Assembly: GCA_947305825.1 (NCBI GenBank)
Contig: CAMZET010000043.1
Span: forward strand, 1 to 9,267
DNA length: 9,267 bases
DNA from: an uncultured Verrucomicrobiota bacterium
GTDB lineage: Bacteria > Verrucomicrobiota > Kiritimatiellia > RFP12 > UBA1067
Direction: 5' to 3'
Shown here: one piece after another, positions 1 through 5,549 of the stretch
Numbering within the stretch: the stretch's first letter is position 1
How the letters are laid out: each line of letters opens with the position of its first letter
Position numbers and translations under genes: made by a program
The notes under the pieces: model-generated
Database searches by the model: none
Told to the model about the DNA's origin: nothing
The model's input: only the letters and a program-made list of their open reading frames with translations

Positions 1-995
1 GCGACGCCGGCGATGCCGGCGTCGAAGACGCAACGCCCGCCGTCGAGCGTCGCCGGGCCCTGCGGGCGCGACGCCGAGCGGACCTTCACGTACACCGGCA
101 GCGGCCCCGCCGCCTCCTCTTCGGCAATCGATACCCAATTCATGTCGGAGACTCCGAAGCTCGTCTTCACGACGTCCTCGGCGCTGCCGACGACGACGCG
201 GTTGGAGCAGGCGTTTATATCGACGACGTAGTATTTCTCGCCGCCGCCGCCGATGCCAAGCCCCTTGCGCTGGCCGACGGTGAAGCGCCAGAAGCCGTCG
301 TGGTGGCCGACGACGCGGCCTTTCAAATCGACGAAGTCGCCGCGGCGCGGTTCCGCGCCGATAAGTTCGTTCACGTCGCCCGAATAGAAATCCTGCGAGT
401 CCGGGCGGTCTGCGGAAACCAAGCCGTGCCTGCGGGCTATTTCGCGGACTTCCGCCTTGGTCAGGTCTCCGAGCGGGAAGATATGCCTCTTCAACTGAGC
501 CTGCGAAAGCCGGCACAAGAAGTAGCTCTGATCCTTCGCCTCGTCGCGGGCGCGCATCAGCGCGACGCGCCCGTTCGCGAGAACCCTGGTCCTCGCGTAG
601 TGGCCCGTCGCGAAGAAGTCGAAGTCGAGCCCGGAGCGGCGGGCGAGGTCAGGCAACAGGCCGAATTTCATCATCGCATTGCACCGGACGCACGGATTCG
701 GCGTCTTGCCCGCGAGATACGTCTCCCGGAAATAAGTTATAATCGCCTTGTCGTATTCCTCGGAGCAGTCGTAGACGCGGTAGTCTATGCCGATTGCGTC
801 GGCGAGCCTGGCGGCGGTCTCGATGTCCTCGGCCTCGCCGGAGCCGAAGCAGGCGTCGCGCTCGCCGCCCTTGTAGCGCCCTTCCCGCCACAGGCGCATC
901 GTGATGCCGACTACCTCGTGCCCCTGCTCCTTCAGCAAGAGCGCGGCGACGGAAGAATCGACGCCGCCGGAAAGTCCCACCGCCACCTTACTCAT
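1..995 (-). CDS. mnmA: tRNA-specific 2-thiouridylase MnmA (3' end cut by window edge)
   Basis: Cytoplasmic enzyme that adenylates C2 of the wobble uridine U34 in Lys/Glu/Gln tRNAs and replaces the oxygen with sulfur passed from a relay. The reading frame is open from the ATG at 995 to the window edge, giving 331 codons; the family is usually 350-370 residues, so only the last part of the C-terminal beta domain is missing. Visible motifs are the PP-loop GLSGGVDSS at residues 7-15, PNPC102VRC105N, ATGHYAR, KDQSYFLCRL, and GQRKGLGIGGG in the central domain. The second conserved cysteine, normally in an SxxICF-type motif, is absent: the segment reads DSQDFYSGD with Tyr204 at that place (see findings). 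The start codon overlaps the end of scpA by 8 bases (ATGAGTAA), which suggests translational coupling. Family identity is very secure; the mechanism is less so because of the missing cysteine. Confidence 0.95.
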   Translation of the reverse strand, partial: MSKVAVGLSGGVDSSVAALLLKEQGHEVVGITMRLWREGRYKGGERDACFGSGEAEDIETAARLADAIGIDYRVYDCSEEYDKAIITYFRETYLAGKTPNPCVRCNAMMKFGLLPDLARRSGLDFDFFATGHYARTRVLANGRVALMRARDEAKDQSYFLCRLSQAQLKRHIFPLGDLTKAEVREIARRHGLVSADRPDSQDFYSGDVNELIGAEPRRGDFVDLKGRVVGHHDGFWRFTVGQRKGLGIGGGGEKYYVVDINACSNRVVVGSAEDVVKTSFGVSDMNWVSIAEEEAAGPLPVYVKVRSASRPQGPATLDGGRCVFDAGIAGV

Positions 996-1788
996 AGTCG
1001 TCCGGTTTCTCCAGAGGCGCATCCTCCTCCGTCTCGGCGGAGGGGACGACCGTTATTTCGTGGAAGGCCGCGTTCTGGTATATTATGACGCGGTGCTGGC
1101 GCAGCAGTTCCAGCAACGCGAGGAACGTGACGATAATCTCGCCCTTCGGGGCGTCGGGCGCGAAAAGCGCCGTGAAGGAGACCTGGCGGTCGGTGCGCAC
1201 GCGCTCGAGGACGTAATCCATCTTTTCGGGGACGGAGAAACGCGCACCCTTGAGTTCGCCATGCGGGATTTCGCTGGCGCGGGCGAGCACGTCCTGGAAC
1301 GCGCTCAGCAAGTCGTAAAGGCCGAGGTGCGCGATGGCCGCGAGAGTGTCTGATTTCGTCTTTTCGAACTTCGGTCTGCCGCCGCCGTAGTCGAAGCGGT
1401 TGGCGGCCAGCGCCTCCATGCCCTCCAGCCGCAGCGCGGCGTCCTTGAACTTCTTGTATTCGATGAGCTGCCTGACGAGGTCGAGGCGCGGGTCCACCCA
1501 TTCCTCCGCCTGGTCTTCGTTCGCGGTGCGCCGCTCGACCGGCAGAAGCATCCGCGACTTGATGACCATGAGCGTCGCGGCCATGACGACGAATTCGCCG
1601 GCGATGTCGAGGTTCAGCTGCCGCGCCTCCTCCAGGAAACGCATATACTGCGAGGCGATGCGCTCGATGGGGATGTCGTATATGTCGATTTCCTCGCGGC
1701 GGATAAGGTACAAAAGCAAATCAAGGGGACCCTCGAACACGTCGAGGGTCACCTTGTAATCGTCAGCGAACAGCTGTTCCTGAGCCAT
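988..1788 (-). CDS. scpA: Segregation and condensation protein A (kleisin ScpA)
   Basis: Kleisin subunit of the bacterial SMC-ScpA-ScpB condensin, which bridges the SMC head and neck and helps chromosome organisation and segregation. The protein is 266 residues, normal for the family. The N-terminal domain carries the typical FEGPLDLLLYLIRREEIDIYDIP stretch at about residues 18-40 (key residues FEGPLDLLL and the EEIDIYDIP helix), followed by LDIAGEFVVMAATLMVIKSRMLLP. The acidic linker contains WVDPRLDLVRQLIEYKKFKDAA. The C-terminal winged helix contains VSFTALF and IVTFLALLELLRQHRV. I chose the ATG at 1788 because homology starts just after it; the frame stays open far upstream, but only as a shadow of nanA. 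The gap to nanA is 5 bases, so the ribosome binding site would lie inside the nanA end and is weak. It overlaps mnmA by 8 bases. No scpB is visible in the window, although the two are often neighbours. Confidence 0.94.
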   Translation of the reverse strand: MAQEQLFADDYKVTLDVFEGPLDLLLYLIRREEIDIYDIPIERIASQYMRFLEEARQLNLDIAGEFVVMAATLMVIKSRMLLPVERRTANEDQAEEWVDPRLDLVRQLIEYKKFKDAALRLEGMEALAANRFDYGGGRPKFEKTKSDTLAAIAHLGLYDLLSAFQDVLARASEIPHGELKGARFSVPEKMDYVLERVRTDRQVSFTALFAPDAPKGEIIVTFLALLELLRQHRVIIYQNAAFHEITVVPSAETEEDAPLEKPDDYE

Positions 1789-1793
1789 CAGGC

Positions 1794-2690
1794 TTACTTG
1801 AAGCCGATTTTCTTGAGGCGGGCGACGCAGTCGGCCTTGGCCTCTTCGGAGAGCGAGACGTTCGGAAGGCGCACGCCGCCCATGTCGAGTCCCCAGACGG
1901 CCATCATGGCCTTGCCGCCGGCGACGCCGCCGTACTGCACCAGGATGTCGACGATGTCGCAGACCTGCTTCATGCCCTTCTCGGCCTTCTTCAGGTCGCC
2001 GGCCTTCACCGCGTCCCAAATCTTGTAGTAGATGCCGGCCGAGTAGTTGTACGTCGAGCCGATAGCCGACTTGGCGCCGAGGGCGACCGCGCCCGCGAAC
2101 CACTCGTCGATGCCCCACGTGATGTCGTACTTGCCGCCGCAAGCGCGCATGCAGCGCTGGAACATGTAGAGGTCGGGATAGTTGAACTTGATGCCGGCCA
2201 GGTTCTTGATTTTGCCGTCGGCCTCCTCGAGGAACTTCTGCATGTCGAAGTTCACGCCGCTCATGGAGGTGTGGTAGTAGTAGAACGGAAGCTTTTCGGA
2301 AGTCTTAAGCGCTTCCTGGAGGTAGGCGACGAGAGCGCCGATGGAGCCGGGCTTGAAGAAGTTCGGCGGGACGATGGACGTGGCGTCCATGCCGCACTTG
2401 ACGGCGTAGGCGCCGAGTTCCTGGACGTCCGGGAGGGCGAGAGCGCCGATGTGGGCGATGAGGAAGAGCTTGCCCTTGGCGGCCTTCACCCACTCGTCGA
2501 ATACTGCCTTGCGCTCGGCGAGCGAGCAGCAAATGCCTTCGCCGGTCGTGCCGGAGATGTAGACGCCGGTCACTTTCTGCTTGATGAGCGTCTCGGCCTG
2601 CTTGGCGATGAGCTCGAGGTTCACGGAACCGTCGGCGTTGAACGGCGTGTGGGCCGCCGCAACGAGTCCTTCGAGTTTCTTGATCTTCAT
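1794..2690 (-). CDS. nanA: N-acetylneuraminate lyase-like aldolase (DapA/NanA superfamily)
   Basis: Predicted class I aldolase that splits N-acetylneuraminate into N-acetylmannosamine and pyruvate. It is 298 residues, a full-length TIM barrel. GTTGEG at residues 47-52 binds the pyruvate carboxylate; Tyr139 in the FYYYH segment is the proton-relay tyrosine; Lys168 in GIKFNYPDLY is the Schiff-base lysine. The YYYHxxxxxGVNF and IGSTYNY signatures resemble the animal-type N-acetylneuraminate lyases more than dihydrodipicolinate synthase, which is why I call it NanA rather than DapA. Substrate cannot be proven from sequence, and another 2-keto-3-deoxy acid aldolase activity is possible. The ATG at 2690 is fixed by a strong AAGGAGGG upstream; open frame upstream of it is a shadow of accA. 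It follows accA by 77 bases and precedes scpA by 5. No nanK, nanE or sialic acid transporter is in view. Confidence 0.85.
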   Translation of the reverse strand: MKIKKLEGLVAAAHTPFNADGSVNLELIAKQAETLIKQKVTGVYISGTTGEGICCSLAERKAVFDEWVKAAKGKLFLIAHIGALALPDVQELGAYAVKCGMDATSIVPPNFFKPGSIGALVAYLQEALKTSEKLPFYYYHTSMSGVNFDMQKFLEEADGKIKNLAGIKFNYPDLYMFQRCMRACGGKYDITWGIDEWFAGAVALGAKSAIGSTYNYSAGIYYKIWDAVKAGDLKKAEKGMKQVCDIVDILVQYGGVAGGKAMMAVWGLDMGGVRLPNVSLSEEAKADCVARLKKIGFK

Positions 2691-2700
2691 CTTGTTCGTT

Positions 2701-2708
2701 CCCTCCTT
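2701..2708 (-). promoter_or_regulatory. Strong Shine-Dalgarno site of nanA
   Basis: On the minus strand this reads AAGGAGGG, an almost perfect match to the anti-SD sequence, 10 bases before the nanA ATG. It decides the start of nanA at 2690 and is much stronger than the sites before the other genes here, which suggests nanA is translated independently of accA. Confidence 0.85.
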
Positions 2709-2767
2709 GGGTTGGTTGGAAGCTGTGGTTGGAAACCGTGGTAGTTTAGCCGCGAGCGGTGGGCAGG

Positions 2768-3586
2768 CTACGCGAAGCGCCCCATGGACTGCAGGCGCGC
2801 GTAGCGGCGCTCGAGAAGTTCGTCCTTCGGAATGCGCGTCAGCTCGTCGAGGGCGGCGAGGACGGCATTCTTGACGGCGAGGCATGCGGCCTTGCGGTCG
2901 TTCTGCGCACCGCCTTCGGGTTCCGGGACGATTTCGTCGATGGCGCCGAGGCGTTTCAAGTCGGCTGCGGTGATTTTGAGGGCCTCCGCGGCCTCGGGGG
3001 CCTTGGAGCCGTCGCGCCACAGGATGCCGGCGCACCCCTCAGGCGAAATAACGGAGTACACGGCGTTCTCCATCATGAGGACCTTGTCGCCGACGGCAAT
3101 CGCGAGTGCGCCGCCGGAACCGCCCTCGCCCGTCACCACCACGACGACCGGCGTCTTCAGGAGCGCGAAGAACTCCAGGCTCTTGGCGATGGCCTCGGCC
3201 TGCCCGCGCTCCTCCGCCTCCTTGCCGGGATACGCGCCGGGCGTATCGACGAACGTGACAACCGGGTTGCCGAAACGCTCCGCGAGCTTCGCGAGGCGCA
3301 TCGCCTTGCGGTAGCCGTCGGGATTCGCCATGCCGAAGTTGGCCGCCATGTTCTCCTCGACCGTCTCGCCCTTGTTGTGGCCGAGCACCAGGACCTTGTA
3401 CTTGCCGAGCGTGCCGAAGCCGCCCACCAAGGCGCGGTCGTCGTTCACCAGCCTGTCGCCGTGAAGCTCCTCGAAATCGTCGAGCACGTTCGCGATGAAA
3501 TCCTTCAGGTGCGGACGCCCGGGGTCTCGCGCCAGTTTCACGCGCTCCATCGCCGTCAAGGACTTCTCGTTGCTGTTTTCTGCCAT
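2768..3586 (-). CDS. accA: Acetyl-CoA carboxylase carboxyltransferase subunit alpha
   Basis: With AccD this subunit transfers the carboxyl group from biotin on AccB to acetyl-CoA, giving malonyl-CoA for fatty acid synthesis. The protein is 272 residues. The crotonase-fold core is complete: ARDPGRPHLKDFI, GHNKGETVEENMAANFGM, the FVDTPGAYPG turn, GEGGSGGALAIAVGDK near residues 153-168 (oxyanion hole region), VISPEGCAGILW, and the C-terminal RRYARLQSMGRF. Compared with the roughly 319-residue E. coli form it lacks most of the N-terminal helical extension, as shorter AccA versions in other bacteria also do. I chose the ATG at 3586, with AGAGGAG 10 bases upstream. An in-frame ATG exists further up, but the extra residues would come from the repeat tract between accD and accA and look non-biological. 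It lies 75 bases after accD, almost certainly in the same operon. Confidence 0.97.
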   Translation of the reverse strand: MAENSNEKSLTAMERVKLARDPGRPHLKDFIANVLDDFEELHGDRLVNDDRALVGGFGTLGKYKVLVLGHNKGETVEENMAANFGMANPDGYRKAMRLAKLAERFGNPVVTFVDTPGAYPGKEAEERGQAEAIAKSLEFFALLKTPVVVVVTGEGGSGGALAIAVGDKVLMMENAVYSVISPEGCAGILWRDGSKAPEAAEALKITAADLKRLGAIDEIVPEPEGGAQNDRKAACLAVKNAVLAALDELTRIPKDELLERRYARLQSMGRFA

Positions 3587-3612
3587 TTTCTCTAAACTCC
3601 TCTGTTTGTTTT

Positions 3613-3664
3613 CTCCAACTCCCGACTCTCTCCCGACTCCCAACTCCCAACTCCTAACTCCCTA
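3613..3664 (-). repeat. Degenerate heptamer tandem array between accD and accA
   Basis: On the plus strand the tract reads as units CTCCCGA, CTCCCAA, CTCCCAA, CTCCTAA and CTCCCTA at 3630-3664, preceded by CTCCAA (3613-3618), CTCCCGA (3619-3625) and a CTCT interruption. On the minus strand it is a purine-rich GGGAGTT-type repeat. The last unit supplies the TAG stop codon of accD (3662-3664), so the array begins exactly at the end of that gene and fills most of the 75-base spacer before the accA ribosome binding site. Function unknown; seen directly. Confidence 0.85.
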
Positions 3665-4498
3665 AAACCCCCAGTAGCCGAGCATCTTGGCGATGAAGGG
3701 CTTGAGGTCTTTGCGCTCGACAATGCGGTCTATGAAACCGTGCTTCTCGAGGTATTCGGCGCTTTGGAAATCTGCGGGGAGTTTCTGGTGGATGGTGTTT
3801 TCGATTACACGCCTGCCGGCGAAGCCGATGAGGGCGCGCGGCTCGGTGACGTTGATGTCGCCGAGCATGGCGTAGGATGCGGAGACGCCGCCGGTCGTGG
3901 GGTCGGTCAGCACGGATATATACGGAAGCCCCGCCTCTTTCAGACGCCCAATCGCGGCGGAGGTCTTGGACATCTGCATGAGCGAGAGGATGCCTTCGTG
4001 CATTCTGGCGCCGCCGGAGGCCGAGAATATCACCAGCGGCCTGCGTTCGGCAATCGCCTGCTCGCACGCCCGCGCTATCCTCTCGCCCGTGCCCGTGCCG
4101 AGGCTGCCGCCGAGAAAAGCGAAATCCATCACGCCGAGCATCGCCTTGTGGCCGGCTATCTCGCACGTGCCCATGACGACCGACTCGCGCTCGCCCGTCT
4201 TGGCGATTGTCGCCTCGACCTTCGTCTTGTAGTCGCCCGTCGCGTCGTGGAAATCAAGATGGTCGGAATAGCTCACCTCGCGGAACACCTCCGCGAACGT
4301 CCCCTCGTCGGCGATTTGCGCAATCCTTTCGCGCGCCGACAGCCGCCCGTGGTAGTTGCACTTCGGGCATATCCCGCCGTTCGCCTTCCACGCCGCTTTC
4401 GTCATGTGGCTCATGCACTTCGGACACACCGCCCAAAGCGCCTTCGCCGGCGGCACCGCAGCCTTCTCTTTCGTTTCGCCTTTCTCGTACCAGCTCAT
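3662..4498 (-). CDS. accD: Acetyl-CoA carboxylase carboxyltransferase subunit beta
   Basis: Beta half of the carboxyltransferase, acting with AccA as an alpha2-beta2 enzyme that makes malonyl-CoA. It is 278 residues, the usual length. The N-terminal four-cysteine zinc ribbon is intact: Cys25-x2-Cys28 and Cys44-x2-Cys47 (two CPKC motifs), followed by the RLSARERI segment. The crotonase core includes VVMGTCEIAGHKAMLGVMDF, GGSLGTGTGERI, FSASGGARMHEGILSLMQM, LTDPTTGGVSASYAMLGD and IGFAGRRVIENT, all characteristic of AccD. The ATG at 4498 has AAAGGA a few bases upstream. It lies 70 bases after the HTH-cupin gene and 75 bases before accA; adjacency of accD and accA is common and supports co-expression of equal amounts of the two subunits. 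Its stop codon is embedded in the heptamer array that follows. Confidence 0.97.
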   Translation of the reverse strand: MSWYEKGETKEKAAVPPAKALWAVCPKCMSHMTKAAWKANGGICPKCNYHGRLSARERIAQIADEGTFAEVFREVSYSDHLDFHDATGDYKTKVEATIAKTGERESVVMGTCEIAGHKAMLGVMDFAFLGGSLGTGTGERIARACEQAIAERRPLVIFSASGGARMHEGILSLMQMSKTSAAIGRLKEAGLPYISVLTDPTTGGVSASYAMLGDINVTEPRALIGFAGRRVIENTIHQKLPADFQSAEYLEKHGFIDRIVERKDLKPFIAKMLGYWGF

Positions 4499-4568
4499 CG
4501 TTATCCTTTCTACTGTCTCCTGCCCTTGCTTTCGCGCCCGTTCCGCGCCGCTCTCCAGGACGCCGGCC

Positions 4569-5126
4569 TTACGCCGGCATGAAAATTATCCCGTAAAGCG
4601 TCGCAGGCTTGCCGCCGTGCGCCTTCACGCCGTGCGTCACCACCGAATTGTAGTACGCCGTGTCCCCGGCCTTGAGTACGAACTTGTCCGGCCCGTACGT
4701 CAGCTCCACCTCCCCGGACGCGCACACGATGAACTCCTCGCCCTCGTGCGCGGACGCCATGTCCGGCCCGTTCGCCGGAAACTCGAAATAGAACGGATCC
4801 ATGTGGCGGTCAGTCTTGCCGAACGCCAGCGACCGCGACAGGTAGCCAACAGACTTCACCGTGTCCACCGGCGCGGTGGACACGTCGTCCTTGCGAGTGA
4901 TTACAGGGTCCGGCTTGTACTGGTCGTCCATGAACGTCCCGAGGCGCTGACCCAGTGTGCGGGAAATCTTCATGAGCACGCTGACGACGGGAATCACGTC
5001 GTCGTCCTCTATGGCGGCGATTACCTTTTCGTCGATGCCGGTCTTGGCCGCCAGGTCTGCGCGGCTCATTTCAAGTTTCTCGCGGTACGCCTTGATTCGC
5101 GCACCGACCTTCTGCTCTGTGCCCAT
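4569..5126 (-). CDS. XRE-family HTH regulator with C-terminal cupin sensor domain
   Basis: Predicted DNA-binding regulator of 185 residues. An XRE/Cro-type helix-turn-helix covers about residues 7-62 (GARIKAYREKLEMSRADLAAKTG, then the VIAAIEDDD recognition region), and a cupin_2 barrel covers about 105-183, with HEGEEFIVCASGEVEL as cupin motif 1 and GDTAYYNSVVTHG as motif 2. The usual HxH metal pair of motif 1 is reduced to HxG, as is common in this HTH-cupin family, so the cupin probably binds a small ligand without the classical metal set. The ATG at 5126 is preceded by AGAAGGA with 10-base spacing. It is the first gene after a 423-base gap and sits directly ahead of accDA, so it may autoregulate the operon; that is inference. 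The ligand is unknown. The stop codon falls in a small GCCGGC/GCCGGC hairpin (4562-4578). Confidence 0.9.
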   Translation of the reverse strand: MGTEQKVGARIKAYREKLEMSRADLAAKTGIDEKVIAAIEDDDVIPVVSVLMKISRTLGQRLGTFMDDQYKPDPVITRKDDVSTAPVDTVKSVGYLSRSLAFGKTDRHMDPFYFEFPANGPDMASAHEGEEFIVCASGEVELTYGPDKFVLKAGDTAYYNSVVTHGVKAHGGKPATLYGIIFMPA

Positions 5127-5136
5127 TCTTCTTGTA

Positions 5137-5167
5137 TCCTTCTTCTGTCCTTCTCTGCTATCCTTCT
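5137..5167 (-). promoter_or_regulatory. Purine-rich leader with three AGAAGGA copies before the HTH-cupin gene
   Basis: On the minus strand AGAAGGA occurs at 5161-5167, 5148-5154 and 5137-5143, a period of 13 then 11 bases. The last copy is 10 bases from the ATG at 5126 and is the likely ribosome binding site. The other two are extra SD-like sites or a short direct repeat of unknown role. Confidence 0.6.
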
Positions 5168-5185
5168 TAGGATGTTAGCGCATAT

Positions 5186-5194
5186 ATTTTACCA
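5186..5194 (-). promoter_or_regulatory. Candidate extended -10 promoter for the HTH-cupin/acc operon
   Basis: The minus strand reads TGGTAAAAT, a TGn-type extended -10 element, in a locally AT-rich patch inside GC-rich surroundings. No convincing -35 box lies 17 bases upstream. Transcription would begin near 5179 and give a leader of about 53 bases containing the AGAAGGA copies. A 10-bp palindrome GCGCCGGCGC at 5225-5234 lies about 30 bases upstream and could be an operator; that is speculative. Confidence 0.45.
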
Positions 5195-5298
5195 TAAATT
5201 CGCAAGCCGTGCATGAGCGCAGGTGCGCCGGCGCGGCGGCATTTACCCGGTTGCAGGCTTTTTTAGGGCTGAGGGTTGAGGGTGCGGGTTGAGGGAGG

Positions 5299-5331
5299 CA
5301 AAGCAAAAGGGCGCGGCCTCCCGGCCGCGCC
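5299..5331 (-). terminator. Probable intrinsic terminator downstream of lysS
   Basis: GGCGCGGCC (5310-5318) pairs perfectly with GGCCGCGCC (5323-5331) around a 4-base loop, a 9-bp all-GC stem. Read on the minus strand the stem is followed by C, TTTT, GC, TTT, an imperfect U-tract, so it fits termination of the argB-argD-lysS transcript about 220 bases after the lysS stop. The plus-strand side has no T-run. No closer hairpin is visible. Confidence 0.6.
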
Positions 5332-5446
5332 ACACAACATTGATTTCTGGCTAGTCATGTTTTCTTCCCGTTCCCCGCTCCCACCTTTCGCTTTGGTTTC
5401 TAGAAGATTCCTCCCAAAATCCTACAATTTCAAAATCTCCCAATTC

Positions 5447-5478
5447 AATCGTAAATCGTAAATTGTAAATCGTAAATC
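5447..5478. repeat. AATCGTA heptamer tandem repeat
   Basis: The plus strand shows AATCGTA, AATCGTA, AATTGTA, AATCGTA and a final AATC, about 4.6 units of exactly 7 bases with a single C-to-T change. It lies in the non-coding gap after lysS and is very AT-rich compared with the neighbouring genes. Its role is unknown; it resembles the short heptanucleotide tandem repeats described in some cyanobacteria, without implying kinship. Confidence 0.85.
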
Positions 5479-5485
5479 CAATTAG

Positions 5486-5538
5486 CCAATTTCCCCAATT
5501 CCCCAATTTCCCCAATTCAATCGAAAAATCGAAAAATC
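5486..5538. repeat. CCAATTTCC and ATCGAAAA short tandem repeats after lysS
   Basis: Units CCAATTTCC, CCAATTCC, CCAATTTCC and CCAATT (9, 8, 9 and a partial) run from 5486 to 5517. They are followed by ATCGAAAA twice plus ATC at 5520-5538. Two different unit sequences therefore abut within about 50 bases immediately downstream of the lysS stop codon. No open frame or RNA structure explains them. Confidence 0.8.
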
Positions 5539-5549
5539 TCTCTCAACCC

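Noticed and set aside
300..1088. A 262-codon plus-strand open frame opposite mnmA
   Set aside because: The minus strand encodes an MnmA with all large-scale motifs; the plus-strand product shows no domain and looks like a codon-bias shadow.
1073..1090. Plus-strand TGGTATATT resembling an extended -10 box
   Set aside because: It lies in the conserved winged-helix coding part of scpA on the opposite strand and no plus-strand gene follows it.
1789..2142. Possible N-terminal extension of scpA upstream of 1788
   Set aside because: The extra frame is arginine-rich out-of-frame nanA sequence; ScpA similarity begins right at the ATG at 1788.
3587..3643. Possible N-terminal extension of accA into the repeat tract
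   Set aside because: The extra residues would come from the GGGAGTT repeat and spacer, while the ATG at 3586 has a good AGAGGAG site at proper distance.
3740..4582. A 280-codon plus-strand open frame opposite accD
   Set aside because: It is antisense to a full-length accD and extends into the spacer without a ribosome binding site or family signature.
5447..5538. CRISPR-like repeats after lysS
   Set aside because: The units are only 7-9 bases and are contiguous without spacers, so they are tandem microsatellites, not a CRISPR array.
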